DNA of 64,000 nt from Glossina fuscipes (GCF_014805625.2 NW_023998454.1:1445433-1509432); one strand, 5' to 3'; shown: positions 25,001 through 37,560, counted from the stretch's first letter. The notes: generated from the letters alone by a model not told the origin. Numbers and translations: made by a program.

Positions 25001-28000
25001 AATATTATAAGCTATGCATTTGTACCTACAATAATAAATAAAGAGAAAAAATTCCTAACAACGAAAATCATAAAAACGCTTATAACCTGTCAACGAAATA
25101 TCAATCCGATGTCAACGTAGAAATATCTAAGGTAAGGGTTAAATGACTTTTGTCTGATATGCAACACATGCAGTTGTTTATGAATAATAAACTATTAAGA
25201 TTTTTTTTTCATTTGACATGTTACATATTCTAAAGGTCTGACATCGTGTGATAGCATACCGTCAATGTTATCGCAAATAGCAGTAATTCATACATTGATG
25301 ATTGACAAGCGTGAAATGCTCGTGTGTTCGCTTCCAAGCGATATTCAATGAACACGTACAATAGCAAGTTCAAGAAAATAAAAAAAAGGATTATGTTTAA
25401 TTATATGTCTCCTCTATATATTTATGTGTAAACACATTTATATAGAGAAGCCAATATCTCGCTCTTTGCGCGATAGAACGAACTAATAATTATTATCACA
25501 TATATCCGTCGGTAATTATCTAAACCATATGCACATAAAAACAAACAGATATTTTGTTATTGTTACTGTTTATAATTTACCGAACATTAATCAATAGGCC
25601 AAAAGTCTCAATTTCAGTTCTCGTTGCCCTCTGAGAACAACATGAGAATAAACACAAAGCTCAACGCCGTGGAACAGCATTCGTAAACACATAATAATTA
25701 TCGTCATAATTACCAGCAAACATCAATACCAACTTATAGGCGCATATATATATTTTTGTATGTATACATATGTTTACGTACAGTTCTGCTCAGAACAATA
25801 GCAATCCCATGCGAGGTTTTTGTTGAGAATATATGTTAAGTCATTTTTTAAGTATTCCGAGAAAAAATACACGTATTAACTTATTCAAGGGCCTTAGCAG
25901 TATTACTTCATTTAAGGTGTGAGGAAGTTTAAGTTAGAAGAAGAAGAAATTGTGTTGTTAAGCAAGAAGAAATTATCAACAGATTCATTGTAAGTACACA
26001 GAAACAGAGAATGAATCATAATGAGTCATATTTTTAGCAATAATGGCCTTCAATGGCAATCCAAAAACTGTAATGATATTAACTAAAAAAGAAACGAAAA
26101 TCAATTGAAAAAGTTTTCATGTAAACTCTTAAAATTAGTTTGTATAAATTAGTCTTATTTTTAGAAACTTTGAATGTGACATATACTGTTAAAAGAAAAG
26201 CGGCGGATATCAGTCCATATTTCACCCAGTATTTCGATAAAACATAAATTACGATTCGAAAGGTGAGCAGGTGCTTTATAGCTACCTACAAAAGTAGTCA
26301 TATCGTGGTTATCTTCATAGAAACGGAAGCCTCACTAATGCTTTCCATCTGGAGGCCATCCAAGAATAAGGCTGCTAAGGCCTCTTAAGCAAGTTTTGTG
26401 ATGTGGCGAGAGACTTTGTCGTGCTGAGAATTGACGATGTCTAGATTTTTAGCGTATCGCGCCCGCCTTTCATCCTAGTCACTCCAGTAGTTGTTGGTTG
26501 GTAGATTTATTTACTTGAAACAAGCCATTAAATACCAGCAGCGGTGAACTTCTCCATATGTTATCCAATTTATCATCGATGTTAATGGTTAATCTAGTGT
26601 GCGTCATGGGTGTTTACCCTTGTTCCTCATCCTTTCAGTAACATTATCTCTCAAAATTAGCATCAAAGCCACGGTACTCGCAAACCGCGGCATTTTCTTC
26701 ACGCGGACCGTGTTAATTAAAGCTTAAAGACAGAACTTTCGGATGGAGAAGTCGCGGTTTAGCGGTGTAGTACCCTATAAGTGCCAGCGGGAAACTTAAA
26801 CTTGCGGAACAGCGATAGCTTATTCAACACTCCAATGTAGGCAATAGTAATAGAAATTATTTTAAAGTTTTATTTGTGTTGTAATTAATAATTGAAATGC
26901 AAGTTTCACATAATTTCACGAAGTGTCTGCTATTTTTTTAAGCACTCATATACATAGGAAACTTGCAATTAAATTCAACAGGCGAATAGTTAAGCATATA
27001 TTATCTCGGTTTAAAGAAAGTGAATTAGTTTAGTTCTAAAACAGAACGGAATCGATAAAAATTCGATGGCAAAGACTCATAAAATTCTGAACATAATAAT
27101 TGAAGGCTTAATTGCTTAATATGCCGGCGGCGTTTGAAGGAAAGCCGAAACGCATGCAAGAAATAAATTTCAAATAATTTTCATGAATAAGCAAAAGGCA
27201 GGAATGTTTGCGATCGAATTGAGTCATCATCTATTATATTAAATCTAGGAAAATTGATGTTATTTGGCTCTTGGTGCCCATGTGCGTTATGCCCACTTTG
27301 TGTATATTGGTGCTTATTTGTGTTTTGCTTTCGCTTTAGCGCTTCTCACCCATCAGCAACGATTTAATCTCTAATCAAAATTCAAAACAATTTGTTTAGC
27401 ACGGGATCGTCGTTCGGTTAAACATTTTCATTGAAATTGCCTTCCCACTATGTAAACGGTGGGATGTTAGAGTATTCATTATATAGCATGCATGCAAATG
27501 TAAACACACAAATACATTGCGCTTATATTAATTCTAATGTCGAATAATAACAAAATTAAACCTATGCAAGCCTTGTCCACATGTGCATAACGTTCGTACA
27601 TTCACTCATACTTATGGTTGTGGCACGTTATACAGAATCTGCGTGCAACTTGTGGTTATTAATATTAAAATATCTTGCCTAAAATATTCAATTTAACAGC
27701 TTGAGAAAGCCCCCATTAGTCCAAGAAATGAGAAAGGTACTAGACATTCATTATAGAAAATACTTTGCTAAGCTTATTTCAGCAGATTTATTATCTTTTG
27801 GATTCCCGTTCGTCGCTTAACCATCTCATTCCCGCAATCTCCCCCATCTGGTATTTACTAAATGGTACCAAAGAGTCATAAGGGAACAAAACAACACATT
27901 CGCCAGGGTCACCTAATCCGGTAGCACGCTCTCGGCAATTATACGCTCAGTTAATCTACAACAAAACCGGGCACCGGTTTGTTCGAGAAAGTAATGAGAA

Positions 28001-29799
28001 CATGCTATCGGTAGATTCGAGCATTTGCTGAATCAGTGAATATTCGCGGACTGCATTTGCCACATAACTCTTCTTTTTCCTATTTTCGCAAAAGACTTAA
28101 TTTTTTAAAATGTAATTGAAATGTAGTTGTGGTCGTGAATTGATATCTTCTCCATTTTCATTTCTATTATATCTTTTAATTGCTTTCAAGAAAGTCGAAA
28201 TATTATGTGAAATATGTTTCATAATTTATGCTATCTAATGAGGATGAAGCGGTAGCGATGCTTTCGCCAAGAGTGGCGCTTTTCTTCTTTCAAAGAGAGG
28301 TTTGGTTCTAGAACACAAGTCAAAATGCGAAAGAAGAAGACACTGCACGAAAAAACGGCCTTATATATTAGGTAGCATAACAAAATAAAAAACTGGGATC
28401 ACCTTAGTTCATCCTGCTTTGCCCATATTTTCGTTTTTACTTGCCCGAGGGCTCCCTTCACTCTAGTTTTCAATAGATTTATTCGATGGCTAGAGAGCTG
28501 TTGTTTCTCTTCGCGATTTGCGAACGGCACTCTTTGGATAGCTATCCACACATACTGGATGGCAGTTAATAGCATTAACTTAACGTTTGATTTAGTTTTT
28601 TGTACATGTTTTCATTTTCATATTTTCTCCTTAACGGTAAGCGCTACGATTTCATTTCTTTAATAGATACATCATAAAACTAATCCGATAACAAACATAT
28701 AAAGCAATTAAAATTCATAAACTTCTTTGGAATAGCTTTCCAAAGCGGCTTTAGAGGTCTTTCTTTCTTGAAACCTAGCTGTAGAGCGGCAGAGCTACGT
28801 CACCCAAAAATGAATCGCGAAAATAAATCGACTTGAAAAGCTTTATTAACAGAATTATTCGCATGTACCAGAAGATGATAAATGAACCAAAGAATAACAA
28901 AGAACAACGTAAATGATTTACATCGTGGATTTATATATACATATATATTAACATTGTGAGGTTGTTATTTTTCTTGTTCGGAAAAATTATTTATTTCTCT
29001 TGCCAGGATATGCCTCAGCGGCTGGTCCAAGCGTTCTTACCTTTTATATTTCTATTTTTTGCTTAAATAAAAGTCCAATTGAACGTTATAACTCAACTTT
29101 TTTTATTTCAATACGTTGCCCATATTTTAGTCAACGTTTTCCCCTTATATTCTCTACTAACTACGTAATTAATCATTCAATTAGCATAAACTATAACTAA
29201 CCGGATGGTTTCATAAAACTTAGAATTAAAACTTCCAAACTCTATGAATCTACCTACCGCTTACTGCCATTAGTTTGCTCGGACCGTCAACTATAGGGAC
29301 TACGCTTAATCGGCGCATTCACTTACGAATATTTGCGAATTATTCGTATGTTTTGGTGATGCTATTCAGACGACGGTTCGACCCAGAAGGAAGAGGCTGT
29401 GCACTCTCTTCTTCATTTGCATCTCTGGCGTTGCGAATCGGTTAATAGATCAACAACTCTATCGTACTTTATTCCGGTCTTGATTGCAAACATAAAATAA
29501 GCAACCGTATGCCTACAACTCCTAAATAATAACATACATAAGAAAAGTTAACGAAAGGCAAAAATAGCTTAAACCAGACTTAATTAGCACTATGTATAAA
29601 AGAAGATAACAATAGGTAAAGATAGCTTAAATTACCTTAAATATGTACCATACGCTTATGTCTAAATTCCGTGAGCACGGAATTGAGGAGTGGCATTTAT
29701 CGCAATATGTAGCTTTGTTGGTAATAGTAATCGAATTTTCGTAGAATTTTCTACGTTGGATTTATTGTCATTCATTCGACATTTGGCCGTAAACTGTTA
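22076..29799. other. Long AT-rich non-coding stretch
   Basis: This is almost 8 kb without a supported gene. It holds a GCT repeat at 23448, a 7 bp-stem hairpin at 24257-24274 (ACTGAGT, loop TAAG, ACTCAGT), and three slightly GC-richer islands (about 24440-24700, 26290-26640, 27800-28010). Frames in those islands look faintly coding but are interrupted and unrecognised. The lack of longer open frames is notable. Confidence 0.4.
23448..23465 (+). repeat. GCT trinucleotide repeat
   Basis: Six GCT units. The alanine run they produce in a minus-strand 63-codon frame is a by-product of the repeat. Confidence 0.9.
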
Positions 29800-32485
29800 T
29801 ATGTAACTTGCTCCTATATTCTTGCAAATGCAGATATCTCTAGTTACAAAAAACATGCTGCCTCATTCGTGTCGTGACCTTAGATCTATACCTGCTGATA
29901 TAGCGTTTGGGGACTTTATAGATATAATTCTCGATATAAGGTCCCCACTTCAACATCTGATAGAGCTAATGTGTTTTTCAATGAAGTATTTGCCCGTAAT
30001 TTAGTTCGACACAACCGCACACCTAATTGTAATGGCAGATTGCTTGACCTTTGCTTTGCCAATTTTGAGACAGCTATAAATCAGTGTCCACCTTTTAGTT
30101 TACCTGTGAATCCATATAATCCAGCAATTTGCATTTTCTTTCCTTTACAAGCGTGATGGTCTGTTGAACGATTCTACAGTATCAAATCCAACCTCCTCAA
30201 ATAAACATTATGATTTTAACGGAACCAATAAGTTACTGCTTAAATCTCATCCTTCACACATAATATTTTTGTTGGAAATATTGAAACTCCATAGTCGTTA
30301 CTCTGTACTATGTCAAATCTAGCTATGTCTGCATTGAATCCGGAATTGAATATTACAAAAATAGGAAAAACAGATGTTTCAAAAAATTTATAAAAGGGTT
30401 TCTCCTTACGACCATTTCATCTACTCTGCTGCAAGGCATAGATTTAATTACCTCAACCATCAAAATTATTGCAGATACTTTGAGTTGATAATAATAATAA
30501 ATATTCACTGCTTATTAATCGTAGTTATTTTTGTAAGTTTGTTAACTCCAAAAGAGAAATCTCCAAGTAACGCGCGGATATTTCCTTCAGGCTCTGGGTC
30601 CTTTGGTGATATTGAAATCTCAAATCTGTTTGCCAAATACTTCCGACGAAATTTTTCAACTGCTGATTCCCAATAAACTATTCGTATCCGACAACTAACT
30701 CGGTCTCGATTCCTAGCTTAGTCATTTCAAAAAACGACGTTCTACATGGTTTCGGGTCTATAAACATAGTAATGCGCCTGGTCTTAATGTCATCCCATCA
30801 TGTGTACTCAAATCTTACTCTGACGAGCTGTGTGGTGTTATTTCAAAGTTGTAATCAGAACTTCAAATCAGGTAATTGACCTTCGTGTTGAAGGAGTAAT
30901 TTCCTTATTCCACTTCATAAATGTGGAAACAGGCATCACATTGAAAACTATGGAGGCATCGCCAAACTTATATTTCACCATTTCGGCATGGCTTTCGGAA
31001 AGGAAGATCTACTGTCACGAATTTCTTACAGTTTACTTGCCATTTTCAAGGCTTTTTCTAGTGGCTCTTGCACGGACGTCGTATATATGAATTTTAATAA
31101 AGCGTTTTACTTAGTTAACAACAACTTATTGATATTCAAAATCCAGGACTTCCCTTTATATCTAGTAAAATGGATAAGCTCGTATCTTCATAACAGTTCG
31201 TTTAGGGTTCTGTTTAAATTTCTTTCAAGGCGACCACTTACAGCCCCTTTTATTTATTTTAAACATCAACCTCCTCAGTGATTAATCATATAATGTGCGC
31301 TGACGGTTTTAACCTGTTTTCTTTCTTCTCCTTGGAATCGCAATTTTATCAGTTTCAAGTTGACTTAAATAATTTTGTTACATGGTGCCTGTGAAATTTT
31401 ATGAAATTAAATCTAAAAAGATGCAAGAAGCTTTCTCTCTCAAGGGGGAAGTCATTCAATCCTAAGTATTTCATTGACTCACACAACTTGGAAAACATAG
31501 ATTCGTTCATCGATTTAGGGGTTATATTCGACCAAAGATTATGTTTTAATTTGCATATTGAGCTGTCTTTAAATAAAGCTAGATCTGCTCTAACTTTCAT
31601 AAATTGTTGGTCCAAAGAATTTGAGGATCCTTACATTACAAAAAGACTATACATATGTTTAGTTACGCCTATACTTGAATATGCCTCTGTTGTGTGGTTT
31701 CCTCCCAATAGGTGTTGGGTAGATTCAATTGAATCTGTTCAAAAACAATTCTTGCTGTTTACCCTTGGAAAGTTGGGTTGGGACCTGCTTTTATCTTTGC
31801 TGTTTGCCGTTGAAAATTTGGATTGGGACCTGCTTTTATCTTTACTTCCTTAAGAAAATAGGTTCCTTCTGTTGTCCTTACCGTCGTAGATTTTTCTTGA
31901 TGTCTCCTTCTTAATTAAGTTATCTAATGATAATATCGATTCGTCCACTCGCCCAGATAAGCATTAATGTCTCCAACCGCTTCTCTAGACACTTTATGGT
32001 CATTAACCTGAATCAATGTAAATACAATTATTGGTTGTTTAGAGTAGTGTTCACTTTATCTCAATATCGGATTCTTTAAATTCTATCAAAACAACTGTGC
32101 TTAATATGCCCGATTTGTCTTTGTCGTATTTAAAGTAAGTTGTAACCTTAACATTTCATTACGGTTCGGTGGTGTAGATGTTGTTTACTCTATCGGTTGC
32201 CAAGTTCTTGCATGTTTGCGATGGCTTAGAGCTTCATCTGCAATTTGGGTGTGTACCGGTTGTGGCCCCGTGGTAGATGCGCACACGCTTTATCTCACTT
32301 TTCTCTTTATCTTTCTTTCTCTCTTGTTTATTCATACATAAATTTTGATTTTCTTAACTTGTCTTTATATTCTTTGCATTATTTTTTAATATTAATTACT
32401 ATAAGATTTACTTTTAAGAGTCAATTGAATTCGGCTCTTAATTTATATCAGGTAAGTTTCATGTGCAAGTAAATAAACAAGTTAG
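29800..32485 (+). mobile_element. CR1/Jockey-type non-LTR retrotransposon, copy 2 (decayed)
   Basis: This is the longest copy of the family also seen at 3241 (minus) and 56140 (plus). Order: endonuclease C-terminal remnants, linker, RT and 3' untranslated region. Endonuclease traces are G-D-F-I-D near 29910 and N-G-R-L-L-D-L-C-F near 30035, which match G-D-F-N and N-G-R-x-L-D-L-x-F of apurinic-like endonucleases. The linker shows E-I-S-N-L-F-A-K-Y-F near 30620. The 3' untranslated region (31915-32480) shares AAGATTTACTTTTAAGAG, GCATGTTTGCGATGGCTTAG and other blocks with copy 1. Stops and frameshifts occur throughout. Neither boundary shows a convincing target-site duplication. Confidence 0.82.
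30980..31860 (+). pseudogene. CR1/Jockey-type reverse transcriptase (inactive)
   Basis: Motif A is at 31087-31110 and reads M-N-F-N-K-A-F-Y-L-V, where the family has D-F-S-K-A-F-D-x-V, so the catalytic Asp has become Asn and the second Asp Tyr. Then L-V-K-W-I-S-S-Y-L, the usual block before motif B, and a corrupted motif B. Motif C at 31296-31307 reads C-A-D-G instead of Y-A-D-D. A 150-codon frame at 31401-31853 carries the thumb and post-catalytic segment with F-I-D-L-G-V and T-P-I-L-E-Y-A-S-V-V-W. Near its end a 40-50 bp stretch is duplicated in tandem (31770-31850, repeated T-T-G-G-GACCTGCTTTTATCTTT). The protein would have been the element's polymerase; three catalytic residues are gone. 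Confidence 0.82.
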
Positions 32486-32817
32486 AAAAAAAAAGCTCAG
32501 ACGTAGAATAATGGACGGAGCACGAAGAACTTAATTTTTTCCTAACTTAATTTTTAATGCAAACGACGATGCGCCGCACATTTATCTGTCCGGCTTAGGC
32601 ATGTTGGAGAAATAGGCTTTTGAGATCTCTGGAACTAAAAATTACGCCAGAAGACTGGCTAGCGGCCATGTTAATGGACACGAAAAGATGGAAAATACAC
32701 ACCGGTTTTTTGCCACACAAACTTCAATACAAAGTGTAACGGCCGCGAACAAACCTTGGGTAGGGTGTCTGTCGGTCTGTGTCAACCGCAAGGAGCGGGA
32801 TAACGGCATGCCGTTAG

Positions 32818-32938
32818 ACAAATCATGCGATTTTGTGGTACCGCTAATAAATCGTATGATCTTGCGGGATATGTTTATTTTACTCTTCTCTGATTTCCTT
32901 GTTTACAAGTACAGGCAAAATCGTATGATTTTGCGGTA
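32818..32938 (+). repeat. Three spaced copies of a 21 bp motif with near-palindromic core
   Basis: Copies lie at 32820-32840, 32849-32869 and 32918-32938. The core is ATCRTRYGAT (ATCATGCGAT, ATCGTATGAT, ATCGTATGAT), followed by YTTGYGGKA. The core nearly equals its own reverse complement. Unequal spacing (29 and 69 bp) and conservation of just the motif set it apart from a simple tandem repeat. It could be a cluster of protein binding sites, perhaps the sub-terminal repeats of a DNA transposon. No flanking element could be identified. Confidence 0.7.
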
Positions 32939-32939
32939 C

Positions 32940-34189
32940 TCCTTTTTTTCCTTTTGCAAGCCTTTATAGAGAGAGCAACAGGAAGAAGAAGAGGGAAATT
33001 GAGTAAGAATGAGAAGTCTGTCTGCTTTTTAATTTCATGATAGCGTGGAGAACTGTTTGGCATCTGGTGAAGTTCGGACGGGCTTTCGAGCTCAATATAA
33101 AACGAATAAATAAGAAATAATTGTGAAGACTATCCCTCAAGGGTAATAAAAAGGACTAGCATTAGCTGACTGTGAATATTAAAATTTACAAGGAAGTATG
33201 CATTACGATAACCAGCATAAATAATTAATTATCAATACAATAAAAAAGTCCATTAAAAAAAAAAAAAGAAAGGAGAAAGAAAAAAAATTAATTAGAAATC
33301 GAAAGCTACATGAAGTGGTTGTTTTTTTTTCGTCTTTCTGAAATATGGGCTCAAACTGCAAATTGACCATAAAAAAAATGTCAAAAGAAAAGAAATAAAT
33401 AGAAAAATGCGCGAAAGAAAAATTTTGTGCACTTGAAGTTTGAAATAAATTAACTCGGAAAATATCGAAATTCAGAAAAAAGAATAAATTTTAATCAACA
33501 CCTCAAAAGAAGGATAAATTTTAATTAGAACCTCAAAGTAAAGCGACAAAAGCGACGTGAATGACGTCAATGTGTCTTTAGTTAAAGTTAGCAAAAGCTA
33601 AACCACAAAAATGAAGTCTAAACCGTTTTTTTATTAAAGAAAAGGAAAAAAAAGGTGGAACAATTAGAAGAGGCATAAGAGAATCAAGGCAAGGGTAATG
33701 GCTGCACCGTCCTTTGAATACGTTTTTTTGTCGAACAAGAAGCAAAAGGTTTTCTTATCAAGTGAATAACGTAGAAGATTATTGGTTAAAGGTGACCTTC
33801 ATAAACAAATGGTTGCGAAGTATTAATGAAGTATTGTGGAAAGTTTTAGCAGAACAATGTTTTATAATAAAAAGAAATAGCCAAGCGCATTTAATAAATT
33901 GTAAAGAAAAAAAATACACTCCAATAAGTTATGAAAAATTTAGAATTCTGCTTAATTCCATAAGCGAATCTGACATGTATAAACAAATGATTGTGAAACA
34001 AAAAAATGTCTACCTAAATGCCTTGATTGTAGCACTGATGTGCACCTGAACTATTATTACATTTTATCTTTTATTCGTGCGTTTAATAAATGATCGAAAA
34101 AAACAAGGATCAATGTGTTTGCCTCAATCAAGATGTGTTAAGAGGAAGAAGAATAATTTTCCAGTAGCTTATGAATTACGTGCACCCAC
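32940..34189. other. Purine-rich non-coding stretch
   Basis: The plus strand is A- and G-rich, with runs at 33245-33290 and 33370-33430. A 111-codon frame at 33714-34049 is Lys/Asn/Ile-rich as expected from composition and has no motif. No gene is supported. Confidence 0.4.
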
Positions 34190-34639
34190 ATGCACCTACA
34201 TCCCAGCTGTGTTGTGATTGTGCCGACGACGTAAGACGAACTTCCTACTTCCTTTCCGTGGACAGGAGCCGCCGAAGGAGACAGCCACGACATCGCGAGA
34301 GGATTGTATTGTAAGTTACTTTAGTTATTTATTCCCCTGTTGTTTTGTGTCCCCGATGAGTAGTTAAGCGCTACAGCTGCCACCGCTGTAGCTGAAAGGA
34401 GAAAGGGGGTGTGCGTATGTAGGGCCGACGCCAGACGACGCCCGACTGACTTACAGTGGACAGACAGACGGCAAACAACCGACGGGACTTTTCTTTTTAT
34501 TTTATTTTTATTTCTTTGTCAGAAAAAGACAAATACTCAGCCGGCAATGAAAGTAACGAGTCTCATGACAAAACACTCGAAGGCGGCATCCGGACCCCTA
34601 ATCTCATCAAAGCTCGCGGTAGGTAGGACAATATAGTAG
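34190..34639 (+). other. GC-richer block with candidate short intron
   Basis: This block is clearly richer in G+C than its surroundings. It contains a consensus donor GTAAGT at 34311 and an acceptor-like TTACAG ending at 34456, which would delimit a 146 nt intron with GACTGAC just before the acceptor. A hairpin lies inside that interval. It could be a leader exon of a host transcript or a transposon leader; no open frame or known motif decides. It ends where a mariner remnant begins. Confidence 0.3.
34370..34392 (+). repeat. Perfect 8 bp stem hairpin
   Basis: GCTACAGC and GCTGTAGC pair perfectly around the seven-base loop TGCCACC. The stem is GC-balanced in an AT-rich region, so it is less likely to be chance than the many AT palindromes. 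There is no following T run to suggest a terminator. Confidence 0.75.
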
Positions 34640-35110
34640 TGGGTTGCAAAAATATTGGCCATCTTTTCACTTGGAAAAGGCTTTTATTGTGGAAAATTGG
34701 TTCAATATATATTAATCAAAAGGGTTTCCATAATTTTCTAAAACATTTTTCAATATTGTTGGCAATGTGGTGACATCATCAATATCTCACATTGGTTTGG
34801 CAGCGATCCATCCACCGACCCATATTCACACTTCTTTAACTATGCGGGCCCGCGATCCAGGCAAGCCATACTGTACCGATGAGAACAAGTGGGAATCACA
34901 TCTGGTGAGTACGCTGAATGTGGCAGAACTTCCCATTCGAGCTGCAACAGTGTATCCTGGACAACTCTTGCAAAAAGTGGCCAAAAGTGGGATTTTCAGT
35001 CAATTTATATTGCCACGTTTAAACCGTTGAAACCAAACATTTGGAAAAAGAAGAAGAATTTTGAGCGATCAATAATATTAAATGGAAAACTGCTATTTCA
35101 TGTAGATAAA
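34640..35110 (-). pseudogene. Mariner-family transposase, C-terminal remnant
   Basis: Minus-strand reading gives W-E-V-L-P-H-S-A-Y-S-P-D, with the Y-S-P-D codons at 34900-34911. This is the mariner block W-E-V-L-x-H-P-P-Y-S-P-D that carries the third catalytic Asp of the DD34D triad. Upstream A-R-V-V-Q-D-T-L matches the segment after D-N-A-R-P-H. In another frame, G-G-W-I-A-A-K-P and L-P-T-I-L-K-N-V-L-E-N-Y-G-N-P-F-D end at a stop (34712-34714), fitting the mariner C-terminus L-P-x-R-W-x-K-V-x-x-x-x-G-x-Y-F. The sequence then runs to a likely terminal repeat near 34640 (GTGGGTTGCAAAAATATTGG). Frameshifts and loss of the N-terminal half make it inactive. Confidence 0.68.
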
Positions 35111-36929
35111 AGCCAAACTCACATTGGCTTGAGCTTTGCCTACTGTACATAGCATGTCTTTTTGCCTTTGCTAAAAGGTGGGCTATCTTCACACTTGGTT
35201 CGCGCCTAAGCCGCGATAACTCATAATTGAACGATGCTGAAAAAATAACAAATTGATTAGAAAAACTAAACAAAAATAGAAAATGGGTTTAGTAAAAGGT
35301 GGATCCATCTCAAGTTCTTTTGAGCATTGCTAAGTGGACAAATTTAATACACTCTTGTACCTTCCATCAGCGGTATATAGTAGAATAAGGGGACTACATG
35401 ACATAGAATTCAAAATTATTTGAATTGGTGCATAGTTTGCTGATCCGCCGGCTTCTTTGTTGTATTGAGAACTTCGACAAAGAAAAATGTGTAAAAAAAT
35501 GTGGCGAGATTGACGATATCACACCAAAAAAGCGGATAGAAACGACAAAGATTCCTAAGAGATTTAATAATTTTACCGATAAAATTAATTTATCGGGCTG
35601 TGATTAGAAACACGATCATCGATATAGGCGTTCAGTTCCACAACTAGGATGAAACTATCGGATTAATTCTAAACTTATCGTAGCGACGATTTCCTTTCTT
35701 TTGTTTTCATAAAAACCAACATAAACATACACTTTTCTGCAGACGGTTCTTACCACATGAATTCCTGGTATAGTTAAGCTTTAATTAATTGAATGTAATG
35801 CTGATAATGCACTAATATAAACGTAAAAAAAGCAAATAACAAGCGCATAAAAAAGAGATATAACGTTGCATATAAACACAACCAGAAAATTCAACATAAC
35901 GCGTATAAACGTAATATGGAAGGCATATCCATATACGTACATATAAACTTGTAAATGTGCACTTCACATAAATATAGTAAATTCAAGAGGGGTGGATTAC
36001 AACAAAAAGCTAAGCACATAATTGAAATGCATTGCACTAACACAAGCGTACACATGCTCCATATATATTATACATGTGGGTGAGTGTTATAAGTTATAAT
36101 AAAATAAATATATACGAGGTTGTGTGTTTGCAGTGAATAACCACAATATGATGGTAGAACACAGACTTGGCTGCATATGTATTGTATAACAGCCAGGGAA
36201 ACAATACAATAAAAAAGGGTATGAAAAAAATTTTTGCTTTTGGTTTTGCTTTTCGCTAAAACTTGTGAAAAAAGAAGCTTAAAGGTAACACAGCGAAAGA
36301 TATATTAAATAGCAGTTAAAACTTGCCTCGGTCAAGCATTTAAAAGTTACTGAATTTGGAGAAAAGTTTACAATAGCTTGCGACTACAATCCAATTTAAT
36401 TCCTTTAGAAATTAGGGAAAAATTGCTTTAATTTAAGTTAAGTCTTACTAATAGCTTTTAACACGAATGAACAACATTAAAAATTCAAGTTCGATTACTA
36501 AAGGTGTCCTATGATTACCCTTTTAATTTCTAAATTATTGTTTCTGAAGAGAGAAGTATCATTAGCTTTATGTAAAATTCCATAGTATGAATACTATTTT
36601 AGTTAAAGACATGAACATATAAATTTTGAACCGTTAATATTCAGTGTATGTATCTTTGTTCATATTCGGGATCAGCGAATGCCGACGAATACGCTCTATA
36701 TGTTTATTGATCGATCTTCATTAATCTATCGTGTTACAATAAGTAAAATGTGTTACTGATCATTTCTGTGCTACCGGAAGCTACGGGTTTTTGTCCTAAC
36801 TTTGACGGCATTGCTTCATTTTTTCTACGGAAAGGAGAGAATAACAACTATTAACTTTAAGTAAGTAAGAAAATTATATTCGGCTGCAGGCCACCACTTT
36901 AATGTCAAAAGGGACTATTCGAATATTTA
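35111..36929. other. AT-rich non-coding stretch
   Basis: The first ~60 bp may still belong to the mariner remnant. Beyond that only short frames without motifs are present, including a Lys-rich 60-codon one at 35425. Confidence 0.4.
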
Positions 36930-37140
36930 TTGTTGCAGTTTATAAATAACTTTTTTGATTTTGAAAACAGAGATATGCTCAGTTTATGTTGGACTGTCAG
37001 TATTCTCTTTGAGCTACTGCCGCTGTTGACAGTACGAATTTGCTTGCGGCAGCTTCCAATGTTTTTGTCGAATTTGAAATCAATATTTTCATTTCTGGTA
37101 CTACACGCCAATAAATGAACGGACAGAAAGTGGGCAGACA
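36930..37140 (+). repeat. Dispersed repeat, copy a (pair with 37325-37560)
   Basis: It aligns with 37325-37560 in the same orientation. Shared blocks are GCAGTTTATA..TAACT, TTC.AATG.TTTT.TCGAATT.GA, ATATT..CATTT and a final run of spaced CAGACAAA / ACAGA motifs. Its style (TCGAATTCGA followed by an ACGGACAGA tail) recalls the same Drosophila-like repeat as at 16580. Overlapping antiparallel frames inside are shadows. Confidence 0.5.
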
Positions 37141-37324
37141 AACATGACAGTTCATACGAAATTTGATCAATAAAACGCCTTGTATGATCTTCGAAGTTTG
37201 TTCCAGGATATTATAAACGTCTTGAAAACATAAAGAAAGTTTAAGTGGGCGAGGTCGATTTTTCCATTTTTGAGAAGTTGCAGATGGACGAGTTTTAAAA
37301 TACATGTACGCCATTGTGTCTGGC

Positions 37325-37560
37325 GCAGTTTATAGGTAACTGGCGCAAAGCACTTTTTTTTCTTTTTTTTTTTGAAAAATAAACCATTTTGGCTTCACCG
37401 ATTTGGTTCGTTTTTACACGAAACCTTGTGCAAGAACTTCGAATGCTTTTATCGAATTCGAGACGTATATTCATTTGCGCGATAAGGAGAATGGTTACTG
37501 AAAACGTTACGTAAGCAGACAAAGAGACATACAGACAGATGGGCATGCTGAAATCGATTC
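37325..37560 (+). repeat. Dispersed repeat, copy b (pair with 36930-37140)
   Basis: This second copy starts 395 bp downstream of the first. It carries the tail GACATACAGACAGATGGGCA, a closer match to the AGACGGACATGGC signature seen near 16850. The two copies are diverged, so they are old insertions or an old local duplication. Confidence 0.5.
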
